Shown: piece after piece, positions 1 through 5,045 of the stretch
Layout of the letters: each line of letters starts with the position of its first letter
Position numbering within the stretch: position 1 is the first letter of the stretch
Source of the DNA: a bacterium
Lineage (GTDB): Bacteria > UBA6262
Assembly: GCA_028716025.1 (NCBI GenBank)
Contig: JAQUQP010000042.1
Coordinates: forward strand, 1-13,715
Direction: 5' to 3'
DNA: 13,715 nt
Notes under the pieces: model-generated
The model's database searches: none
What the model saw: the letters and a program-made list of their open reading frames with translations, nothing else
Told to the model about the DNA's origin: nothing
Translations under genes and position numbers: made by a program

Positions 1-1
1 A

Positions 2-127
2 GATGGCTTGGCGGGGTTAAGCGCGGGATTAGGATTTAACATCAACAAGATCAATTTGTCTTATGCCTGGGTGCCTTATGGCGAGCTCTCAGATACGCAC
101 CGCATCAGCTTGGGAGTCAAGTTCTAA
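2..127 (+). CDS. C-terminal fragment of an outer-membrane beta-barrel protein, PorV/PorQ-like
   Basis: Frame 2 is open from the left edge to a TAA at 125-127 and gives 41 residues of a protein whose start lies outside the window. The tail alternates Gly, hydrophobic and polar residues (LSAGLGFNINKINLSYAW, then VPYGELSDTHRISLGVKF) and ends in Phe, the terminal residue recognised by the BAM machinery in outer-membrane barrels. The block YAWVPYGELSDTHRISL resembles the last strands of PorV/PorQ (UPF0164-type) proteins, which are outer-membrane barrels found in several diderm candidate phyla. The barrel character is well supported by the sequence; the PorV/PorQ assignment is from recall of the family pattern and rests on a short segment. 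Confidence 0.6.
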   Translation, partial: DGLAGLSAGLGFNINKINLSYAWVPYGELSDTHRISLGVKF

Positions 128-161
128 TACACGAAGCGATCAATATAGTTTATTTTACACT

Positions 162-196
162 AAAAACCTCTGTTACGAATACTAACAGAGGTTTTT
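162..196. terminator. Rho-independent terminator, probably bidirectional
   Basis: A perfect 14-bp stem pairs 162-175 (AAAAACCTCTGTTA) with 183-196, with a 7-nt loop CGAATAC. It is followed on the + strand by a T-rich stretch to 201. Because the stem begins with A5 and ends with T5, it can act on both strands. It lies 34 bp after the stop of the barrel gene and downstream of the minus-strand tRNA-Leu, so it plausibly ends both transcripts. Confidence 0.9.
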
Positions 197-254
197 CTTT
201 TTCAGACTCCATATGGTCGCGCTTAGTTTTTAATCGGTGTAATCGTACTAATAA

Positions 255-276
255 AAAAATGGACGAGAAGGGAGTT
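255..276 (-). repeat. Direct repeat copy 1: duplicated 3' end of tRNA-Leu
   Basis: Bases 255-276 are identical to 347-368 (22 bp, offset 92). The second copy is the real 3' end of tRNA-Leu: the acceptor 3' strand plus the T-stem and start of the T-loop, with 5 flanking bases. Copy 1 has no tRNA body attached, so it is a fragment. Duplication of a tRNA 3' end is what site-specific integration at a tRNA gene leaves behind, but a local duplication would look the same. Confidence 0.85.
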
Positions 277-334
277 CTCCTCACCCGCCCTCTCTTCATC
301 TGCCACTGGCAGCGTTCGGGTCGGCTTCAACTCC
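271..334. other. Foldable insert between the two tRNA 3'-end copies
   Basis: Three nested complementary pairs can be read: GGAGTT (271-276) with AACTCC (329-334), CCCGCCC (284-290) with GGGTCGG (318-324, one mismatch), and CTGCC (300-304) with GGCAG (308-312) around a 3-nt loop. The whole can fold as one long interrupted hairpin in DNA or RNA on either strand. The inverted end CTTCAACTCC (325-334) resembles the T-arm of the tRNA in opposite orientation. It has no ORF of note. It could be a small non-autonomous element, a structured RNA, or the scar of an excised island. Confidence 0.5.
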
Positions 335-346
335 TCTTGCAAAAAG

Positions 347-368
347 AAAAATGGACGAGAAGGGAGTT
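347..368 (-). repeat. Direct repeat copy 2, within the intact tRNA-Leu
   Basis: Identical to 255-276. It covers the 3' end of tRNA-Leu (353-368) and 6 bases beyond, including the discriminator. The core equals the classical tRNA attachment-site position for integrases. No integrase gene is present in the window. Confidence 0.85.
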
Positions 369-435
369 GAACCCTTAAGGTCTAACGACCATAGCGTCCT
401 GAGCGCTACGCGTATGCCAGTTCCGCCACTCGTCC
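352..435 (-). tRNA. tRNA-Leu (anticodon CAG)
   Basis: Read on the minus strand, the 7-bp acceptor GGACGAG (435-429) pairs with CTCGTCC (359-353), with discriminator A at 352. The D-arm has the short 3-bp stem GCG/CGC usual in leucine tRNAs. The anticodon stem TAGCG/CGCTA (408-404, 396-392) encloses the loop CTCAGGA, giving anticodon CAG at 401-399, which decodes CUG. A long variable arm (GGTC/GACC stem) marks a class II tRNA, and the T-arm is AAGGG-TTCAACT-CCCTT. CCA is not encoded (TTT follows the discriminator), so CCA must be added enzymatically, unlike the tmRNA in this window. The gene has its own promoter at 483-511. Confidence 0.96.
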
Positions 436-445
436 ATAAACAAAA

Positions 446-477
446 AATCCGCGTAATCTGTATTACTAATCCGCGTA
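446..477. repeat. Short repeat in the tRNA leader
   Basis: The decamer AATCCGCGTA occurs at 446-455 and again at 468-477 (22-nt period). Between them GTAAT (453-457) and ATTAC (462-466) form a small hairpin. The segment is the predicted 5' leader of the tRNA-Leu precursor, removed by RNase P. No function beyond that can be inferred. Confidence 0.5.
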
Positions 478-482
478 GTGTA

Positions 483-511
483 AGTATACCCTAAATCCCC
501 TGTTCTGTCAA
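483..511 (-). promoter_or_regulatory. Sigma70-type promoter of tRNA-Leu
   Basis: On the minus strand a consensus -35 TTGACA (511-506) is followed by exactly 17 bp and a -10 TATACT (488-483). Transcription should start near 476, about 40 nt before the mature tRNA 5' end. The quality of the match suits a highly expressed stable RNA. It stands back to back with the smpB promoter, 7 bp apart. Confidence 0.85.
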
Positions 512-518
512 GATACAC

Positions 519-547
519 TTGAAAGAAGCTGTTTTTTATGGTATATT
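519..547 (+). promoter_or_regulatory. Sigma70-type promoter of smpB
   Basis: TTGAAA (519-524), a 17-bp spacer and TATATT (542-547) form a good sigma70-type promoter. The expected start, about 7 nt after the -10 box, falls on the A of the smpB ATG at 554. No Shine-Dalgarno sequence lies upstream of that ATG, so the mRNA is predicted to be leaderless. Confidence 0.75.
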
Positions 548-553
548 ACCTTA

Positions 554-1009
554 ATGGAGCACAAAAGCATTTCCACGAACCGTAAAGCCCTGCATAATTA
601 TGAGATCCTGGATACATTTGAAGCCGGCATTGTCCTCAAAGGCACTGAAGTAAAATCTATCAGAGGCGGACATATTAATATGGGCGATGCCTATGCCAGT
701 ATCAATAAAGAAGAAGTTTTCCTTTATAATATGCATATTTCCCCATATGAGCATTCGCGGCTTGAAGAATGCGATGCTTTGCGTGTTCGCAAGCTATTGT
801 TGCACAAAAAAGAGATCAAAAAGCTTATGGGGAAGGTCAAGGAAAGGGGACTGACACTAGTCCCTTTGGAGCTGTATTTCAATAAAGGAAAGGTAAAAGT
901 AAAACTTGCCCTGGCGCGTGGCCGGAATTTCCGTGATAAGCGGGAAGAGCTAAAAAAACGTGATGCCCAACGCGACGTACAACGAGCTTTTCGTGAGAAA
1001 CATAAGTAA
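554..1009 (+). CDS. smpB: SsrA-binding protein SmpB
   Basis: SmpB binds the tRNA-like domain of tmRNA and delivers it with EF-Tu to stalled ribosomes, where its C-terminal tail occupies the empty mRNA channel. The 151 residues match the usual family length. Visible family signatures are the start NRKALHNYEILDTFEAGIVL, the GTEVKSIR block, NMGDAYA, and the basic end LARGRNFRDKREELKKRD, the part that reads the decoding centre. The ATG start is the only one that gives the full N-terminus. It has no ribosome binding site, and the promoter at 519-547 places the transcript start on or next to it. The partner RNA gene ssrA begins 45 bp downstream on the same strand, the common smpB-ssrA arrangement, so both may be co-expressed. 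Confidence 0.97.
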   Translation: MEHKSISTNRKALHNYEILDTFEAGIVLKGTEVKSIRGGHINMGDAYASINKEEVFLYNMHISPYEHSRLEECDALRVRKLLLHKKEIKKLMGKVKERGLTLVPLELYFNKGKVKVKLALARGRNFRDKREELKKRDAQRDVQRAFREKHK

Positions 1010-1012
1010 TCG

Positions 1013-1054
1013 TTTCGTATTTATAGTTTAGGATTTAGAATTTGTATTTCAGAT
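1013..1054 (+). repeat. Degenerate heptamer array between smpB and ssrA
   Basis: Six consecutive 7-mers fill the gap: TTTCGTA, TTTATAG, TTTAGGA, TTTAGAA, TTTGTAT, TTCAGAT. Five share a leading TTT in phase. The array ends exactly where tmRNA begins. In reverse complement, TTCTAAA and TCCTAAA match the array at 3885-3912. A TAGAAT at 1036-1041 could be a -10 box for ssrA, but no convincing -35 box is present. Confidence 0.55.
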
Positions 1055-1408
1055 GGGGGTGAAAGGTTTCGACCGGAATATCTGGGGTCTTGGATGGCAG
1101 GTCGGCATGGTTGGGTCGCCGTTAAATACCTAGCAAATTATAACTGCTAATTATAACACGCAGTACGCATACGCCTGTTAAGGCGTAGTGTCTCTGTCCG
1201 CTTTGTCTACGGGCGATAGAAGACATCATTTTGTAGGCTAACCTGGCAAGTTACTCTTTAGCGCGCCAGGCGACACTCAGTAAAGATAGCTGCTTTTGTA
1301 TCCCATCTAGTGGAGCCATTAGTAGCGAAATCAAATACTAGACTAAACCTGTAGAAGTTCTCGACACCGTATTTTGGGACCCGGGTTCGATTCCCGGCAC
1401 CTCCACCA
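1055..1408 (+). ncRNA. ssrA: Transfer-messenger RNA (tmRNA)
   Basis: tmRNA rescues ribosomes stalled on broken mRNA and tags the product for degradation. The ends form a tRNA-like half: GGGGGTG (1055-1061) pairs with CACCTCC (1398-1404, one G-U), then ACCA with encoded CCA. The T-arm is CCGGG-TTCGATT-CCCGG (1381-1397). The 5' segment has the conserved GGTTTCGACC. The mRNA part follows AAATTATAACT, which matches the stretch before the resume codon of Bacillus-type tmRNAs. Resume codon GCT at 1146 opens the tag ANYNTQYAYAC with stop TAA at 1179-1181. The stop sits in the loop of a 6-bp hairpin (TACGCC 1170-1175 with GGCGTA 1182-1187), the usual helix 5 position. An alternative GCA at 1133 would give only ANYNC and lacks the upstream element. 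Pseudoknots were not traced base by base. Confidence 0.96.
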
Positions 1409-1416
1409 TAAATACA

Positions 1417-1444
1417 GTTCATAGTTGATTGTTGATAGTTGATA
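1417..1444 (+). repeat. Four-unit heptamer array after ssrA
   Basis: Four 7-bp units run in tandem: GTTCATA, GTTGATT, GTTGATA, GTTGATA. They lie between the tmRNA 3' end and the amidase start. No terminator hairpin is visible in 1409-1470, and no promoter is clear. Confidence 0.7.
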
Positions 1445-1470
1445 GCTAAAACCTGAAAGAAAGGTGCGGA

Positions 1471-3069
1471 GTGTTGCTGCGTAAAATCACTGCACATTTG
1501 TTTTTTTTATTATGTTTCTTGAATGTAGTAGCGGTACAGGCGCAGCCTGTACCCTTACCGATCAAAGTCTCTCTCAATAACGGAACCCACACGGAAGATG
1601 CCAAGCTATATGAATTGAATAAGGAAAAATATCTCGATGTCAGTGACCTGGCTGATTTCTTGGCGGCTGATATAAAATGGCTGTCGGTAAGTAAGAAAGT
1701 GATCTTGTCACTTAAAGGCGTACGGATCGAATTTACTTATTTTGGCAAGACTGCCACGATCAATAATCAGAAGATCAAGATGTCCTCGGTTTGCCGCTTG
1801 GAAAAAGGGGACCTCTATGTCCCTCTCAGTTTTGTTGTCAGCCGCAGTTTTACCAAGCCAGTAGGAGTGAGAATAAAATATGATGAGTCGGCTAAGACCT
1901 TAAAAATATCCCAGATCCCGAACATTACTGGAGTAAAAGCGCAGCAAGAAGAGGGTCTCAGCCGTTTAATACTGGAAACCCAAGAAAAAATGTATTATGA
2001 ATCATCCCTGGATGCGGTCAATAAGATCACGATAGATGTCTATAAAGGAGTGTTGGACCAGGATAAAAACTATACTGTACCAAATAATGCCCTGATAACC
2101 AATATGAATCTGGAGCAGAAAAGCAATAAGGTATCCTGGATCATCGAAGCTTGTCCGGAGTTTGAGTATAGCGTAAAATTAGTAGAAAATCCTTGGCGGA
2201 TAGTGGTGGATATAAAGAAAACCGGAGCCCAGGTTTGCCCTCCTGAGCCGGAGATAACTGTTTCTACACAGCCGGCCCAGGTGACAGAAGTGAAAGTACC
2301 GCCAGTTACTCCGGAATTTTCTTTGCCGCCGGTGATAGTACCGGAAATTAAAACCAGTCCTGAAAAACCGAAGAAAACCAGCGCTAGAATAAGGAACATT
2401 GTGATCGATCCAGGACATGGCGGCCGGGATCCTGGCGCGATCGGACAATATGGTACCAAGGAAAAAGATGTCAACCTCGCTCTGGCTTTTAAATTAGCTC
2501 AGCAACTGCATGAAAAAACAAATTTGCAGGTTATTCTAACCAGGAAAGAAGATGAATTTATACCCCTGGCCGATCGTACCCAGATCGCTAATGATAAGAA
2601 AGCTGATCTATTTGTTTCCATTCATTGCAACTCCGGTCTCGATAAGGATGCCAAAGGATTTGAGGTGTATTTTTTAAGTGAACGGGCCACTGATATGGAA
2701 GCTGAAGCAGTGGCGAACATAGAAAACTCGGTTATTGACCTGGAAGAGAAATCTCCCGTGACAGATAAGCTTAAGGCTATCCTCTGGTCTCTAACCTTGA
2801 ATGAGTTCGTAAATGATTCTAGTGAATTATGTTCATTTGTGGTAGGCCGGGTCAATGAAATGGATGTGGACCTGGTCAACCGGGGAGTTAAGCAAGCTGG
2901 ATTCTATGTATTACGCGGCGCTAAAATGCCGGCGGTGCTATTAGAATGCGCTTTCCTATCCAATAAGCGCGAAGAACGGTTATTGAAAAAAGGCGCCTTT
3001 AGCGATAAAATGACTGAAGCTATTTATCGAGGAATCATGGATTATATTGAGCGGAAGGAGCAAGAATAG
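1471..3069 (+). CDS. Secreted N-acetylmuramoyl-L-alanine amidase, AmiC type (amidase_3) with AMIN domain
   Basis: This zinc amidase cleaves the bond between MurNAc and L-Ala in peptidoglycan, typically to separate daughter cells. The order is: signal peptide (about 1-25, ending VQAQ); a copper-amine-oxidase-N-like beta domain (about 30-150); an AMIN domain (about 152-250), which targets such enzymes to the septal envelope; a Pro-rich linker (about 252-303); and amidase_3 (309-527). Zinc ligands are H316 (in DPGHGG), E331 and H385 (in SIHCN); the catalytic Glu is E492 (in LLECAFLSN). Between H385 and E492 there is an insertion like the autoinhibitory helix region of E. coli AmiA/B/C, which implies control by an EnvC/NlpD-like activator not present here. 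The start is GTG with AAGGTG 5-6 nt upstream; TTG at 1474 is a close alternative. murI follows after 1 bp. Confidence 0.93.
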   Translation: MLLRKITAHLFFLLCFLNVVAVQAQPVPLPIKVSLNNGTHTEDAKLYELNKEKYLDVSDLADFLAADIKWLSVSKKVILSLKGVRIEFTYFGKTATINNQKIKMSSVCRLEKGDLYVPLSFVVSRSFTKPVGVRIKYDESAKTLKISQIPNITGVKAQQEEGLSRLILETQEKMYYESSLDAVNKITIDVYKGVLDQDKNYTVPNNALITNMNLEQKSNKVSWIIEACPEFEYSVKLVENPWRIVVDIKKTGAQVCPPEPEITVSTQPAQVTEVKVPPVTPEFSLPPVIVPEIKTSPEKPKKTSARIRNIVIDPGHGGRDPGAIGQYGTKEKDVNLALAFKLAQQLHEKTNLQVILTRKEDEFIPLADRTQIANDKKADLFVSIHCNSGLDKDAKGFEVYFLSERATDMEAEAVANIENSVIDLEEKSPVTDKLKAILWSLTLNEFVNDSSELCSFVVGRVNEMDVDLVNRGVKQAGFYVLRGAKMPAVLLECAFLSNKREERLLKKGAFSDKMTEAIYRGIMDYIERKEQE

Positions 3070-3070
3070 T

Positions 3071-3874
3071 ATGCCCAAAAATATTGGCGTCTTTGATTCT
3101 GGCGTCGGCGGGTTGACGGTAGTAAAAGAAATAATGAAGCTCCTGCCCCGCGAAACCATTATCTATTTCGGGGATACGGCTCGTGTGCCTTATGGTAATA
3201 AATCAGCCGCTACCGTGACCAAGTATTCTCTGCAAAACGCGCGATTTTTACTCCAACAGGACATTAAATTGCTGGTGGTTGCCTGTAATACCGCGTCAGC
3301 CTTGAGCCTGTCCTTTCTCCAGGAAAGTTTTCCTGATTTGCCGATCATTGGCGTAATTGAGCCAGGAGTCAAAGCCGCGTTAAAAGCGACCAAGAGTAAA
3401 AAAGTTGGCGTAGTCGGCACTATGGCCACTATTTCCAGCCAGGCCTACAATCGTTTATTGACGACCCAGGCTCATGATGTCCAAGTATATGGGCAAGCGT
3501 GTCCCTTGTTTGTACCCCTGGTTGAAGAGGGATGGATCCATAAAAAAGTGACCTCGCTGATCGCCGCGGAATATCTCTCCGGAATGAAGCGGTTAGGTAT
3601 TGACACTTTGATCTTAGGCTGTACCCATTATCCCTTGTTAAAAAAGATCATTGGCCAGGTAATGGGCAAAAAGGTGAAGCTAGTAGATTCTGCCGAGACT
3701 GCGGCGCTGGAGGTTCAGCAGATACTGGAGAACAAAGACCTGGCGGTTACCAAGGGGATAGGAAACTCCTTGTTCTATGTCAGCGATATCCCTGATAAAT
3801 TTATTATAGTTGGTCAGCAGCTGCTAGGTGAAAAAATACAGCAAGCCACACAGATCGATATAGAGAAGTACTGA
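3071..3874 (+). CDS. murI: Glutamate racemase MurI
   Basis: MurI interconverts L- and D-glutamate in the cytoplasm, supplying D-Glu for the peptidoglycan stem peptide. The protein has 267 residues, normal for the family. The family hallmarks are intact: the N-terminal GVFDSGVGGLTV with D9 and S10, PYG at 40-42, and the two catalytic cysteines C72 (VACNTASA) and C184 (LGCTHYPLL), the acid/base pair of this cofactor-independent enzyme. ATG 3071 is chosen because AAGGAG (3055-3060) lies 10 bp before it; an upstream TTG at 3047 would add eight residues inside the amidase reading frame region and has no such site. Its binding site lies in the end of the amidase gene, so the two cell-wall genes form one unit. 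Confidence 0.96.
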   Translation: MPKNIGVFDSGVGGLTVVKEIMKLLPRETIIYFGDTARVPYGNKSAATVTKYSLQNARFLLQQDIKLLVVACNTASALSLSFLQESFPDLPIIGVIEPGVKAALKATKSKKVGVVGTMATISSQAYNRLLTTQAHDVQVYGQACPLFVPLVEEGWIHKKVTSLIAAEYLSGMKRLGIDTLILGCTHYPLLKKIIGQVMGKKVKLVDSAETAALEVQQILENKDLAVTKGIGNSLFYVSDIPDKFIIVGQQLLGEKIQQATQIDIEKY

Positions 3875-3884
3875 AAAAAGCAAA

Positions 3885-3912
3885 TCCTAAGCACTAATAT
3901 CTAAATTCTAAA
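3885..3912 (+). repeat. Degenerate heptamer array between murI and queD
   Basis: Four 7-mers in phase share the core CTAA at positions 3-6: TCCTAAG, CACTAAT, ATCTAAA, TTCTAAA. A fifth CTAA at 3919-3922 is off phase by one base. The units are reverse complements of those at 1027-1040 (TTTAGGA, TTTAGAA). No preQ1 riboswitch could be recognised in 3875-3978 although queuosine genes follow. Confidence 0.6.
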
Positions 3913-3956
3913 CAATATCTAATCTCAAAATACAAAACGTTTAGAAAATTAGAGCT

Positions 3957-3962
3957 TATAAT
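3957..3962 (+). promoter_or_regulatory. Possible -10 box for the queDCE operon
   Basis: A perfect TATAAT lies 16 bp before the queD ATG, in an AT-rich spacer. No good -35 box is found at 16-18 bp upstream, so the assignment rests on the -10 alone. The start would fall near 3969, leaving a leader of about 10 nt that just contains GGAG (3970-3973). Confidence 0.45.
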
Positions 3963-3978
3963 TTTGATTGGAGTAATT

Positions 3979-4350
3979 ATGTTTATATTAAAAGTGATTA
4001 AAACATTTAGCGCGGCGCATAATCTGCGTGATTATAAAGGCAAATGCGAAACACTGCATGGCCACAACTGGAAAGTGGAAGTGGAAGTACAGGGCAAAAA
4101 GCTGGGGAAATCAGGAATGCTAATAGATTTTCATGATCTTAAAAGAATTGTCACTGAAGAATTAGCTTTTCTGGACCATACTTATTTGAACGAAGTTTCT
4201 CCTTTCGACAAGATCAATCCTACCAGCGAAAACCTCGCGGAGTATCTTTATCATGAAATGGCTGCAGATCTAGCTAAACAAAACGCGAAAATATTGCGTG
4301 TAACTGTCTGGGAAAGCGACACCGCTAACGCCAGCTACCAGGAAAAATAG
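3979..4350 (+). CDS. queD: 6-carboxy-5,6,7,8-tetrahydropterin synthase QueD
   Basis: QueD converts dihydroneopterin triphosphate to 6-carboxytetrahydropterin, the second step of preQ0/queuosine synthesis, in the cytoplasm. It is a 123-residue member of the 6-pyruvoyl-tetrahydropterin synthase family. Zinc ligands are H14 (SAAHNL), H27 and H29 (LHGHNW); C23 is the catalytic Cys; H67 (LDHTYLN) and E112 (VWES) complete the active site. ATG 3979 is chosen because GGAG (3970-3973) precedes it by 5 bp and homologues begin at this point; a TTG at 3964 would add five residues and lacks a site. queC begins 2 bp after the stop. Confidence 0.96.
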   Translation: MFILKVIKTFSAAHNLRDYKGKCETLHGHNWKVEVEVQGKKLGKSGMLIDFHDLKRIVTEELAFLDHTYLNEVSPFDKINPTSENLAEYLYHEMAADLAKQNAKILRVTVWESDTANASYQEK

Positions 4351-4352
4351 TT

Positions 4353-5045
4353 ATGCCTACAAAAAAAGCAGTTATTCTTTTATCCGGTGGCCTGGATTCC
4401 GCTACGTGCTTGTATTGGGCTAAGAGCCAAGGATTCGATTGCCATTGTTTGATCTTCGACTATGGCCAAAGACACAAGAAAGAAATACAACAAGCAGCCA
4501 AGATCACCAAACTCGCCAAAAGCCCTTTTCAGATCGTCAAAATATCCTTCCCTTGGAAAGGCAGCTCCTTATTAGATAATAAAACAAAAATTCCGATGTC
4601 TAGCCTCAAGATTTCAGCATCCAGCATTCAGCACGCTTCTGCTATTCCTAATACTTACGTGCCAGCAAGAAATACTATTTTCCTTAGTTTTGCTTTATCT
4701 TTTGCTGAAGCTATCAGTGCCCAAGCCATAGTGATCGGGGCTAATGCCCTTGATTACAGCGGCTACCCTGATTGCCGGCCAGCTTATTTCCAGGCTGTGC
4801 AAAAAATGGCCAATCTCGCTACCAAGGCAGGGGTAGAAGGCAGGAAAATCAAAATACTTACTCCTCTATTACACAAAACCAAAGCTCAGATCATCCGTCT
4901 GGGTAAGAACTTAAAAGTACCATACCAATTGACCTGGAGCTGTTATCGCGGTGGCGACAGACCTTGTGGTACTTGTGACAGTTGTATCCTGCGGGCTAAA
5001 GGTTTTCATGAAGCAGAACAATTAGATCCGGCGGTGATTAGATGA
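4353..5045 (+). CDS. queC: 7-cyano-7-deazaguanine synthase QueC
   Basis: QueC converts 7-carboxy-7-deazaguanine to preQ0 using ATP and ammonia. The 230-residue protein shows the PP-loop SGGLDS (11-16) that binds ATP and the C-terminal zinc site C197, C205, C208 and C211 (CYRGGDRPCGTCDSC). Other family blocks are VPARN (104-108), GANALDYSGYPDCRPAY and the PLLHKTK stretch. Residues 83-96, just before IPNTYVPARN, are low complexity and encoded by a heptamer repeat (4613-4633), within a loop that varies in length in the family. A weak AGGAA lies about 9 bp before the ATG. It overlaps queE by 4 bp (ATGA), which suggests translational coupling. Confidence 0.96.
   Translation: MPTKKAVILLSGGLDSATCLYWAKSQGFDCHCLIFDYGQRHKKEIQQAAKITKLAKSPFQIVKISFPWKGSSLLDNKTKIPMSSLKISASSIQHASAIPNTYVPARNTIFLSFALSFAEAISAQAIVIGANALDYSGYPDCRPAYFQAVQKMANLATKAGVEGRKIKILTPLLHKTKAQIIRLGKNLKVPYQLTWSCYRGGDRPCGTCDSCILRAKGFHEAEQLDPAVIR
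4613..4633 (+). repeat. Three-unit heptamer array inside queC
   Basis: Three tandem 7-mers TTCAGCA, TCCAGCA, TTCAGCA lie in the queC coding sequence. Their 21 bp keep the frame and encode S88-H94 (about SASSIQH). The style matches the intergenic heptamer arrays of this window rather than conserved QueC sequence. Confidence 0.7.

Larger units (their letters stand above)
197..351. other. Non-coding stretch holding a decayed or inserted tRNA-derived segment
   Basis: No convincing gene is seen between the terminator and the tRNA. Bases 197-254 show nothing recognisable. From 255 the sequence repeats the 3' end of the neighbouring tRNA-Leu and continues into a foldable insert, described in separate entries. 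The minus strand carries T-runs at 341-351 and 253-259 that could also help stop tRNA transcription. Confidence 0.6.

Noticed and set aside
1133..1145. Alternative tmRNA tag ANYNC starting at GCA 1133
   Set aside because: It is very short, its stop is not in the helix 5 loop, and the conserved AAATTATAACT precedes GCT 1146 instead.
1417..1444. CRISPR-like array
   Set aside because: Units are 7 bp in direct tandem without spacers; simple repeats only.
1258..1497. Minus-strand open frame of 79 codons containing GGGAGNRTRVP
   Set aside because: It is antisense to the tmRNA 3' end; this peptide string is a well-known artefact of translating the T-arm and acceptor of stable RNAs backwards.
2070..2474. 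Minus-strand open frame of 134 codons
   Set aside because: It is antisense to the linker and catalytic part of the amidase, and follows from its codon pattern.
3047..3070. Upstream TTG start for murI
   Set aside because: ATG 3071 has AAGGAG at proper distance and gives the normal N-terminus of the family; the TTG start would lie within the amidase coding end without a site.
3875..3978. Possible preQ1 riboswitch ahead of queDCE
   Set aside because: The spacer is filled by CTAA heptamers and AT-rich sequence; no preQ1-I or preQ1-II hairpin with a paired tail could be found.
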